Made by a program: the position numbers and the translations under genes | Origin: Sphingomonas parapaucimobilis NBRC 15100 | Lineage (GTDB): Bacteria; Pseudomonadota; Alphaproteobacteria; Sphingomonadales; Sphingomonadaceae | Direction: 5' to 3' | Length of the DNA stretch: 59,271 nt | Assembly: GCF_000787715.1 (NCBI RefSeq) | Contig: NZ_BBPI01000072.1 | Span: 1-59,271, forward strand | The notes under the pieces: generated by a model | Seen by the model: only the letters and a program-made list of their open reading frames with translations | Told to the model about the DNA's origin: nothing | Databases searched by the model: none | In this document: positions 52,494 through 59,271 of the stretch, piece by piece | Position numbering within the stretch: position 1 is the first letter of the stretch | How the letters are laid out: each line of letters starts with the position of its first letter

Positions 52494-54281
52494 TCAATTC
52501 TTGTACAGCGCGTCCAGGCGTTCGCCATACACCTCGCGCAGGACGTGGCGGCGGATCTTCAGCGACGGGGTCAGCTGCTGGTTCTCGATCGCGAAGGGTT
52601 CGTCGGCGATGATGAAGCGGCGGATGCGCTCGGTGACTGACAGGTCGCGGTTGACCCGGTCGATCGCCGCCGAGATGGCCCCGCGGAAATCGAGATCGTC
52701 CTCCAGCGCGGCGCGGTTGCACCCCGTCCCCGACTTGGCGCACCATTCGGCGGTCCATTCGGCATCGGGCACGATCAGCGCGACCATATAGGGTCGCCGG
52801 TCGCCCGCGATCATCGCCTGGCCGATCTCGGGTTGCAGGGTCAGCATCCCCTCGACCTTCTGGGGGGCGACATTCTCGCCCTTGTCGTTGATGATCAGGT
52901 CCTTCTTGCGGTCGGTGATGCGCAGCCGCCCGGATGCGTCGATCTCACCGATGTCGCCGGTGTGGAGCCAGCCATCCTTGAGCACCCGCTCGGTCTCGGT
53001 CGGGTTGCGCCAGTAACCGTGCATCACCAGCTCGCCACGCACCAGGATCTCGCCATCCTCGGCGATCCGCACCTCGGTGTTGTCGAGCGGCGGGCCGACC
53101 GTGTCCATGCGCACGCCAGCCTTGGGCCGGTTGCAGGCGATGACCGGTGCGGCCTCGGTCTGGCCATAGCCTTGCAGCAGGGTGAGGCCGATCGAGTGGA
53201 AGAACAGCCCGATCTCGGGATTGAGCGGCGCGCCGCCCGACACCATCGCCTTCAACCGGCCGCCGAATTTCTTCGCGATCTTGGGTTTGAACAGGGTGTT
53301 GACCGCGAGCTGCGCGGGCCGGTCGATCAGCCGCAAGCGGCCGTCATAGCTCTTCGCCCCCAGTGCCAGCGCCTGGTCGAGCAACCGGGCGCCCAGCCCG
53401 CCCTTCTTCTCGATCGCCTTGGCGATGCGGGTGTGCAGCACCTCGAACAGGCGGGGCACGACGAACATGATCGTCGGGCGCACCTCCTCGATATTGGCGG
53501 CCAGCTTGTCGAGGCCCTCGGAATAATAGATCTGCCCGCCCAGCGAGATGGGGAAATGCTGGCCGCCGGTATGCTCATAGGCGTGGGAGAGGGGGAGGAA
53601 GGACAGGAACACCTCGTCCCCCCAGCCGAAATCCTCGGCGATCACCGCGCTGCATCCGGCGCAATTGTGCAGGATCGCGCCGTGATGCTGCATCACCCCG
53701 CGCGGCGCACCGCCGGTGCCCGAGGTATAGATGATGCAGGCCAGATCCTCGCGGGTGAAATCGGCCTCTCCGGCGACCACCACCGGATCGGCGGGATGCT
53801 CGGCGATCATCGCGTCGTACTGGCGGCACTCGATCTGGCTCGGCCCCAGTTTCAGCGCCTCGATGCCGATCACCGTCTGGACATGGTTGGAGCGCAGCGC
53901 GGCGGGCATCAGCGTGGTCGCCAGCTTCTGCGTCGAGACGATGATCGCGCGTGCGCCCGAATTCTCGATGATGTGCGCGTGGTCACGCTCGGTATTGGTC
54001 GTGTAGGTCGGCACGGTGACGCCGCCCGCCGCCATGATGGCGAGGTCGGCGATACACCATTCGGGGCGGTTCTCCGACACCAGCATCACCCGGTCGCCGC
54101 GTTGCAGGCCGGTGGCCTTCAACCCCGCCGACAGGCTGGCGACCTGGCACGCGGCTTGCGTCCAGCTGATCGACTGCCAACTGCCGCCCTGCTTGCGCCA
54201 AAGGAAGGGCGCGTCGCCCTTCTCGGAGGCGCGCGTGAAGAACATGGTGACGAGATTGGGGAAATATTCGAGCGTACGCAT
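52494..54281 (-). CDS. Long-chain acyl-CoA synthetase-like AMP-forming ligase
   Basis: 595 residues from the ATG at 54281. Like FadD15/FAA-type enzymes, it activates fatty acids to acyl-AMP then acyl-CoA. The P-loop is IIYTSGTGGAPRGVMQH, slightly off the usual TSGTTGxPKG with Arg for Lys. The adenylate motifs are LQGYGQTEAAPVI, GWLHTGDIGEID and RKKDLIINDKGENV. The C-terminal lysine is in LTPSLKIRRHVL. The enzyme is cytosolic or membrane-associated. The upstream in-frame extension to 55274 overlaps another gene and is rejected. Confidence 0.9.
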   Translation of the reverse strand: MRTLEYFPNLVTMFFTRASEKGDAPFLWRKQGGSWQSISWTQAACQVASLSAGLKATGLQRGDRVMLVSENRPEWCIADLAIMAAGGVTVPTYTTNTERDHAHIIENSGARAIIVSTQKLATTLMPAALRSNHVQTVIGIEALKLGPSQIECRQYDAMIAEHPADPVVVAGEADFTREDLACIIYTSGTGGAPRGVMQHHGAILHNCAGCSAVIAEDFGWGDEVFLSFLPLSHAYEHTGGQHFPISLGGQIYYSEGLDKLAANIEEVRPTIMFVVPRLFEVLHTRIAKAIEKKGGLGARLLDQALALGAKSYDGRLRLIDRPAQLAVNTLFKPKIAKKFGGRLKAMVSGGAPLNPEIGLFFHSIGLTLLQGYGQTEAAPVIACNRPKAGVRMDTVGPPLDNTEVRIAEDGEILVRGELVMHGYWRNPTETERVLKDGWLHTGDIGEIDASGRLRITDRKKDLIINDKGENVAPQKVEGMLTLQPEIGQAMIAGDRRPYMVALIVPDAEWTAEWCAKSGTGCNRAALEDDLDFRGAISAAIDRVNRDLSVTERIRRFIIADEPFAIENQQLTPSLKIRRHVLREVYGERLDALYKN

Positions 54282-54340
54282 GGTGCCTCTCCCACCGGCC
54301 CGTATCGCGTGACATAACGCGCGACCGGGCTCTTTGTTTA

Positions 54341-56083
54341 TTATTCCGCCGGGCGTCCCGGTTTGTCGCCGACCCTTTGGATCGCGGTCGTCCGGCCCGT
54401 CACGTCGATCGCCACGCCCTCGCTGCGGGGATCGGCGGCACCGACCCAGCGCCCGCTGACGCGTTCGATGGCATTGGCCTTCAGCCCCATCGGCGCGACG
54501 ACGACCGTCTCGCCCAGCGCCCGAAGTCCGGGGACAAGCGCTTCGAGCGCCGTGCCCTGTTCGACCGTCGCGACCTTGTACGGCGCGAAGAGCAACCCCT
54601 GCGCGATCGCGTCCTGCGCACTCAGCTTCCAGTCGATGACGCCGATGATCGCCTTGGCGACCTGCGCGATGATGGTCGATCCGCCCGCCGCGCCGATCGC
54701 CAGGCGGACCTTGCCGTCGGGACCATAGACGATGGTCGGCGACATGGAACTGCGCGGCCGCTTGCCGCCCTCGACCCGGTTGGCGACCAGATCGCCGTCC
54801 TTGACCGGCACGATGTCGAAATCGGTCAGCTCGTTGTTCAGCATCGTCCCGTCGACCGACAGGCCCGAGCCGAACGAGCCTTCGACGGTGGTCGTCACCT
54901 CGGCGACATTGCCTGCCGCATCGACCGTGACGAGATCGGTGGTGCCGGGCACTTCGCTGACCGGTGCGCGGACGCGCGGCGGCGCGCCGGGCGGCGTGCC
55001 GGGCGACACCGACGCCATGGTGCGATCGGGGGAGATCAGCGCGGAGCGGCTGGCGATATAGGCGGGGTCGAACAGGCCCTTCAGCGGCACGCGGATATAA
55101 TCGGGATCGCCCAGATACGCATCGCGATCGGCATAGGCGAGGCGCGAGGCCTCGGCGAACAGATGCCAGGCCTGCGGCGAATCCTTGCCCAGTTGGCCCA
55201 TGTCGAAGCGTTCCAGCAGCTTCAGGATCGACAGCACCGTCGATCCGCCGCCGGAGGACGGCCCCATGCTGCACACTTTATAGCCGCGATAGGTGGCGCA
55301 GAGCGGCGGGCGCGGCTTGGCGGCGTAGCTGGCGAGGTCGCCGGTCGTCATCTTCGACGGATTGCGCTGCGCGGTGTTGACGGTCGTCACCAGCTTCTGC
55401 GCCTGCGGCCCGACATAAAAATAATCGGGTCCGAGCTTGGCGATCCGCTCCAGCAATGCAGCCTGTTCGGGGTTGCGGATGATGCTGCCGAGCGGGAGCA
55501 CCTGTCCATCGGGGCCGGTCAGCCGCGCGCGGGTCGCGGCGTCGACATGGCCGCCATAGCGGGTCAGCGCGGTCTGCAGGCGCGGGGTCAGCTTGAATCC
55601 GTCGCGCGCCAGCCGGATCGCGGGCTGGAACAGTCGCGCCCAGGGCAGCTTGCCGCCTTGGCGGTGGGCCAGCGCCATGCCGCGCAGCGCGCCGGGCACG
55701 CCGACGCTGCGTCCGCCGGGCACGGCATCGGCATGGCTGAGCGGGCGGCCGTCGGGACCGTAGAACCAGTCGGGGGTGGCGGCCATCGGCGCGGTCTCGC
55801 GCGCGTCGATGGTGTTGGTGCCGCGTGCGTCATGACGCACCCAATAGCTGCCGCCGCCGATGCCCGAACTCTGCGGTTCGACCACGTTCAGCGCCAGCAT
55901 GGTCGCGATGGCGGCGTCGGTCGCGCTGCCCCCGGCGCGCAGGATTTCGACCCCGGCGGCGGCGGCGCGCGGGTCGGCGGCGCTGACCATGCCGGTGGCC
56001 GGGGCCTTGATGGGCTGTCGCGCGTCGACGGGCGCGGCGAACGGCAGCGTCAGCGCTGCGACGGACAGGAGCCAGTGCTTCAT
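54341..56083 (-). CDS. ggt: Gamma-glutamyltransferase
   Basis: 580 residues, usual for the proenzyme, with a signal peptide ending near PVDA. It cleaves glutathione and gamma-glutamyl peptides in the periplasm. The autocleavage threonine should be in VPGTTDLVTVDAAGN; the usual TTH has become TTD. Substrate-binding parts are present: SGIGGGSYWV, and the oxyanion glycines in MGPSSGGGSTVLSILKLLE. The chain would be cut into large and small subunits at that Thr. It is probably functional, but the His to Asp change deserves notice. Confidence 0.88.
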   Translation of the reverse strand: MKHWLLSVAALTLPFAAPVDARQPIKAPATGMVSAADPRAAAAGVEILRAGGSATDAAIATMLALNVVEPQSSGIGGGSYWVRHDARGTNTIDARETAPMAATPDWFYGPDGRPLSHADAVPGGRSVGVPGALRGMALAHRQGGKLPWARLFQPAIRLARDGFKLTPRLQTALTRYGGHVDAATRARLTGPDGQVLPLGSIIRNPEQAALLERIAKLGPDYFYVGPQAQKLVTTVNTAQRNPSKMTTGDLASYAAKPRPPLCATYRGYKVCSMGPSSGGGSTVLSILKLLERFDMGQLGKDSPQAWHLFAEASRLAYADRDAYLGDPDYIRVPLKGLFDPAYIASRSALISPDRTMASVSPGTPPGAPPRVRAPVSEVPGTTDLVTVDAAGNVAEVTTTVEGSFGSGLSVDGTMLNNELTDFDIVPVKDGDLVANRVEGGKRPRSSMSPTIVYGPDGKVRLAIGAAGGSTIIAQVAKAIIGVIDWKLSAQDAIAQGLLFAPYKVATVEQGTALEALVPGLRALGETVVVAPMGLKANAIERVSGRWVGAADPRSEGVAIDVTGRTTAIQRVGDKPGRPAE

Positions 56084-56129
56084 GTCCGCGACCCTAGCGG
56101 CAAGGCGCGGCCCGCGCCAAGCCGTAACG

Positions 56130-57158
56130 TCAGGCGCCGACCGCCTCGCCCACACTGACGAAACCGTCACGTGCGAGCAGCGCGTCGAGATCGGCGAGGA
56201 TGCGGGCGGCGAGGCCAGGTCCTTCATAGACCAGCGCCGAATAGAGCTGGACCAGGCTCGCCCCGGCCCGGATGCGGGCATAGGCCTCCGTGCCCGAATC
56301 GATGCCGCCCGCCGCGATCAGGGTCATCGCCCCCCCCGTGGCCGTACGGAAATCGGCCAGCCGCTGGCGGGCGAGCGGGGCGAGCGGACGACCCGACAGG
56401 CCGCCGGTCTCGCTGGCGTTGGCGCTCTTGACGTCCGGCCGGGTGATGGTGGTGTTGCCGATGATGATCGCATCCAGCCGGTTGTCGATCGCGGCGCGCG
56501 CGATCTCGTCGATCTGCAAAGGCTCGAGATCGGGGGCGACCTTCAGGAACAGCGGCACCGTGCCCGCCGCCTCGCGCGACGCGGCCAGCAGCTCGGTAAG
56601 GGCGGCCCCATGTTGCAGGTCGCGCAGGCCCGGCGTGTTGGGGCTGGAGATGTTGATCGTGACATAATCGGCGATCGGGGCGGCTTGCGTAACGCCGTGG
56701 CGATAGTCGGCGATACGGTCGGCGGCGTCCTTGTTCGCGCCGACATTGATGCCCAGCACGCCCTTGCGCTTGGCGGCCTTGGCGCGCGCCAGTCCGGCGT
56801 CCAGCCCGCCATTGTTGAAGCCATAGCGGTTGACCACGCCCTGGTCCTCGACCAGCCGGAACAGGCGGGGCTTCGGATTGCCGGGCTGCGGCCTCGGGGT
56901 TAGCGTACCGATCTCGACCAGGCCGAAGCCCAGCCCGAAAAAGCCGTCGATCGCTTCGCCATTCTTGTCGACCCCCGCCGCCAGCCCCAGCGGATTGGCG
57001 AAGTCGATCCCCGCGACCGTGGTAGCAAGACGCGGATAGCGCGCCGGATCGGCCCCCAGCGGCGCGCCCAGCGCCCCCCAGCGCGACAGCATCGCCACCG
57101 TCAGGCCATGGGCGCGTTCGGCATCGAGGGTGAAGAGGAGCGGGTGATAAAAGGCCAT
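56130..57158 (-). CDS. pyrD: Dihydroorotate dehydrogenase (quinone), class 2
   Basis: 342 residues. It oxidises dihydroorotate to orotate in pyrimidine synthesis, passing electrons to membrane quinone. The N-terminal helical segment MAFYHPLLFTLDAERAHGLT is the class 2 membrane-docking part. FANPLGLAAGVDKNGEAIDG binds FMN. The catalytic Ser is in INISSPNTPGLRDLQ. The C-terminal FMN phosphate site includes LIAAGGIDSGTEAY. The start at 57158 is supported by the usual MAFY beginning. Confidence 0.96.
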   Translation of the reverse strand: MAFYHPLLFTLDAERAHGLTVAMLSRWGALGAPLGADPARYPRLATTVAGIDFANPLGLAAGVDKNGEAIDGFFGLGFGLVEIGTLTPRPQPGNPKPRLFRLVEDQGVVNRYGFNNGGLDAGLARAKAAKRKGVLGINVGANKDAADRIADYRHGVTQAAPIADYVTINISSPNTPGLRDLQHGAALTELLAASREAAGTVPLFLKVAPDLEPLQIDEIARAAIDNRLDAIIIGNTTITRPDVKSANASETGGLSGRPLAPLARQRLADFRTATGGAMTLIAAGGIDSGTEAYARIRAGASLVQLYSALVYEGPGLAARILADLDALLARDGFVSVGEAVGA

Positions 57159-57225
57159 GTCGGCCCGGTTAGCGGATTGCGGGGGGAGGGGGAAGGTGTG
57201 GGGGCGTTCCTCCCGCCTTCATTGC

Positions 57226-57256
57226 GCCCCCTCCCGCAGGCGGGATGAGGGAGGGG
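57226..57256. repeat. Partial family A palindromic repeat
   Basis: CCCCCTCCCGCAGGCGGGAT followed by GAGGGAGGGG. A single hairpin, upstream of both pyrD and the catalase-like gene. Confidence 0.5.
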
Positions 57257-57304
57257 AGCGGCAAGACGGGAGGGCGTGCGCTGTCATCGAGTCCGTGACT
57301 GAAA

Positions 57305-57329
57305 GGAACGCTATCCCCCAACATGGGTT
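57305..57329 (+). promoter_or_regulatory. Candidate EcfG (general stress) promoter
   Basis: GGAAC at 57305-57309, 16 bases, then GGTT at 57326-57329; the alphaproteobacterial EcfG consensus is GGAAC-N16/17-CGTT. It ends 26 bases before the ATG of the catalase-like gene. The -35 element is perfect and the -10 element has one mismatch, so the call is tentative. Confidence 0.45.
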
Positions 57330-57355
57330 GGTGGGGACCCACAGGGAGAGCCCCG

Positions 57356-58444
57356 ATGAAGACCCCCGTCGCATTCACCCCCCAGGTCGAAGACGTTAGC
57401 CCCAAAGAAGGCGAAACCGTCGACCAGATGAAGCAGTCGTTCGAGCATATCCTCGACACCACCTCCAAGGATTATGGCCATGGCGTCCGCGCCGTCCATG
57501 CCAAGGCGCATGGCATCATCCGGGGCAAGCTGAAGGTCCATGACGATCTTCCGCCCGAACTGGCGCAGGGGCTGTTCGCGAAGCCGGGCGCGTATGATGC
57601 GGTGGCGCGTATCTCGACCAATCCCGGCGATATCCTGGACGACGCCATCGGCCTGCCGCGCGGCCTCGCGCTCAAGGTCATCGGGGTCGAGGGCGAGCGG
57701 CTGCCCGGATCGGAAGGCGATGCGACGCAGGATTTCGTCATGGCCAATGCGCCGGTCTTCACCGCGCCGACGGCCGATGCCTTCGCCAAGAACCTCAAGA
57801 TGCTGGCGTCCACGACGGACAAGTTCGAGGGCGGCAAGAAGCTGCTGTCCGGCATCCTGCGTGGGATCGAGGCCACGCTGGAGACGGTCGGCCTGGAGAG
57901 CGCGACGCTCAAGACGCTGGGTGGGTCGAAGCAGGTGCATCCGCTGGGCGAGACCTATTACAGCCAGACCCCGTTCCGCTACGGCGATCATATCGCCAAG
58001 TTCGGCCTGTTCCCGGTCAGCCCTGCGCTGACCCAGCTGACCGGCGATACGGTCAGCACGCATGACCGCCCCGACGCCCTTCGCGAGGTGGTGCGCGAGG
58101 TGATGATCGAGCAAGGCGGCGAGTGGGAGCTGCGGGTCCAGCTGAACCGCGACCTCGACGCCATGCCGATCGAGGACGCCACCGCCGAATGGAGCGAAGA
58201 GGATAGCCCGTACGTCACCGTCGCGACCTTCACCGCCGAACCGCAGATCAGCTGGCAGGACGGCCAGACCAACGCGATCGACGATGCGCTGTCCTACAGC
58301 ATCTGGCACGGTCTGGCGGCGCACCAGCCGCTGGGCAATATCAATCGGGCGCGCAAGGATACCTATCGCTTCTCGGCCGACTATCGCGGTCGGGTGAATG
58401 GTTGCCCGATGCACGAGCCGCGCGCGCTGGCCGAGTTGCCGTGA
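57356..58444 (+). CDS. Catalase-like heme protein, SrpA family
   Basis: 362 residues from the ATG at 57356 with AGGGAGAG upstream. It is the short SrpA-type catalase relative. Family-like parts are AVHAKAHGIIRGKLKVHDDL (the catalytic His region), VARISTNPGDILDD, and GLPRGLALKVIGVEGERLPG. The C-terminal RKDTYRFSADYR carries the probable heme tyrosine. These proteins bind heme; peroxidase or catalase activity is usually weaker than in true catalases. There is no signal peptide. It precedes a metallophosphoesterase by 28 bases. Confidence 0.85.
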   Translation: MKTPVAFTPQVEDVSPKEGETVDQMKQSFEHILDTTSKDYGHGVRAVHAKAHGIIRGKLKVHDDLPPELAQGLFAKPGAYDAVARISTNPGDILDDAIGLPRGLALKVIGVEGERLPGSEGDATQDFVMANAPVFTAPTADAFAKNLKMLASTTDKFEGGKKLLSGILRGIEATLETVGLESATLKTLGGSKQVHPLGETYYSQTPFRYGDHIAKFGLFPVSPALTQLTGDTVSTHDRPDALREVVREVMIEQGGEWELRVQLNRDLDAMPIEDATAEWSEEDSPYVTVATFTAEPQISWQDGQTNAIDDALSYSIWHGLAAHQPLGNINRARKDTYRFSADYRGRVNGCPMHEPRALAELP

Positions 58445-58472
58445 GGCAGGGGCAGCGGCTAGGACAGGCGGC

Positions 58473-59246
58473 ATGATCCGCCTGTTTCATGTCAGCGACG
58501 TGCATTTCGGTGCCGAGGACCCAGCCGCGCTCGCCTGGTTCGCCGAGCGGGTCGCGGCGGAAAAGCCGCATGCGGTCATCATGACCGGCGACCTGACCAT
58601 GCGGGCGACCAAGCGCGAGTTCCAGGCGGGCGGCGCGTGGCTGCAATCGCTGGGCGTGCCGGTGACGGTTGAGGTCGGCAATCACGACATCCCCTATTAT
58701 TGGGACCCGTTCCGGCGGCTGTTCGCTCCGTACCAGCGTTACGCCGCGATCGAACGGATGATCGAAAAGCCGCTCGACCTCCCCGGCGTGACCGTGGTGC
58801 CGTTGAAGACCACCGCGCGCGCCCAGTGGCGGTGGAACTGGTCCAAGGGGCGGGTGAGCAGCGGTTCGCTCCGTCGCGCGCTGGCGCTGATCGAACAGGC
58901 GCCCAAGGATCACCTGATCCTGGTCGCCGCGCATCACCCGCTGATCGAGGGGCCGACCAAGGGCACCGCCAAGACCCGCAACGGCGACGCAGCGCTGACG
59001 CAATTGGCGGCGGCGGGCGCGCATGCGGTGTTGTCGGGCCATGTCCATGACCCGTTCGACGTGCCGATCGACCGTGACGGCCGGATCATCCGGATGATCG
59101 GTGCTGGCACCCTGTCCAAGCGCACGCGCAAGACGCCGCCCGCGTTCAACGAACTGCGGATCGAGGGGCGGGGATTCGAGACGCTGGTCCGCAGCTTCGG
59201 CGAGACTGCGCCGCATGTGATTACCGAGGACATGCGGGCGGGGTAG
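58473..59246 (+). CDS. Calcineurin-like metallophosphoesterase
   Basis: 257 residues from the ATG at 58473. The five metal motifs of the family are seen: LFHVSDVHFG, VIMTGDLT, VEVGNHD, VAAHHPL and LSGHVHDPFD. The substrate could be a cyclic nucleotide or a phospholipid-type phosphodiester, but nothing here decides. It is cytosolic, as no signal peptide is present. It follows the SrpA-like gene closely and is probably in its operon. The window ends 25 bases after its stop. Confidence 0.88.
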   Translation: MIRLFHVSDVHFGAEDPAALAWFAERVAAEKPHAVIMTGDLTMRATKREFQAGGAWLQSLGVPVTVEVGNHDIPYYWDPFRRLFAPYQRYAAIERMIEKPLDLPGVTVVPLKTTARAQWRWNWSKGRVSSGSLRRALALIEQAPKDHLILVAAHHPLIEGPTKGTAKTRNGDAALTQLAAAGAHAVLSGHVHDPFDVPIDRDGRIIRMIGAGTLSKRTRKTPPAFNELRIEGRGFETLVRSFGETAPHVITEDMRAG

Positions 59247-59271
59247 CAGCGAAATGTGGGGCGTGGGCTTC

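Noticed and set aside
54282..55274. An in-frame N-terminal extension of the acyl-CoA synthetase
   Set aside because: It lies antiparallel-free but out of frame over the gamma-glutamyltransferase gene on the same strand and has no family similarity; the ATG at 54281 gives the usual length.

Overview
The window is 59 kb of GC-rich chromosome from an alphaproteobacterium, most likely Sphingomonas or a close relative in the Sphingomonadaceae. This rests on several things seen together: TorF-type porins, a DUF2171 protein, a PEP-CTERM protein of the 'PEPATWAMM' type, a family of small secreted 'VCGRR' proteins, and intergenic palindromes built on CCTTCGACTTCGCTCAGGCTGAAC or GACCCCGGCCTTCGCCGGGG. 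The genus is inferred from recognition, not from a search. Most genes are housekeeping. I saw no prophage, insertion-sequence transposase, CRISPR array, rRNA or tRNA.

Layout. 0.2-1.4 kb: small secreted protein plus TorF porin behind a perfect palindrome. 1.5-1.9 kb: short RadC/JAB protein. 2.0-3.3 kb: thyA-folA, overlapping. 3.4-9.2 kb: degenerate GGDEF protein, ribF, ileS, lspA, DUF3035 lipoprotein, closed by a terminator. 9.4-11.6 kb (minus): TonB-C repeat protein and a second TorF porin. 11.8-15.1 kb (minus): sseA-metC-mscS, an overlapping sulfur and mechanosensitive operon. 15.4-17.4 kb: an FeS photolyase and queF, divergent with 11 bp between their starts. 17.5-19.4 kb: PEP-CTERM protein and EpsD-like PPIase. 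19.6-23.3 kb: glycosyltransferase/six-hairpin fusion and a GH130 phosphorylase. 23.5-31.2 kb (minus): OPT transporter, HerA-like ATPase (DUF853), and hflK-hflC-degP. 31.2-32.7 kb: Mrp ATPase and a CoA-binding protein.

32.8-34.4 kb: four small secreted proteins, two clearly paralogous and a third sharing their CGRR motif. 34.6-41.1 kb: DEDDh exonuclease, homoserine dehydrogenase, 2OG-Fe(II) oxygenase, lipoprotein, methyltransferase, Bcr/CflA exporter, very acidic protein and MliC-like lysozyme inhibitor. 41.3-42.4 kb: beta-barrel protein and HNH nuclease, followed by a 395 bp nested perfect inverted repeat. 42.9-47.0 kb: class I ribonucleotide reductase nrdB and nrdA, separated by a small membrane protein, a DUF2171 gene and a DUF559 nuclease gene bracketed by inverted repeats. 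47.3-50.5 kb (minus): DUF3429 protein and a GGDEF-EAL-PilZ protein. 50.7-59.2 kb: class I fumarase, acyl-CoA synthetase, gamma-glutamyltransferase, pyrD, SrpA-like catalase and a metallophosphoesterase.

Functional links: thyA, folA, nrdA, nrdB and pyrD all serve nucleotide supply. hflKC-degP is an envelope-quality module. ribF-ileS-lspA is a common alphaproteobacterial housekeeping run. The least ordinary signals are the DUF559 gene between inverted palindromic repeats, the recurrent inverted-pair (REPIN-like) repeat families, the glycosyltransferase/GH130 pair, and the VCGRR cluster.
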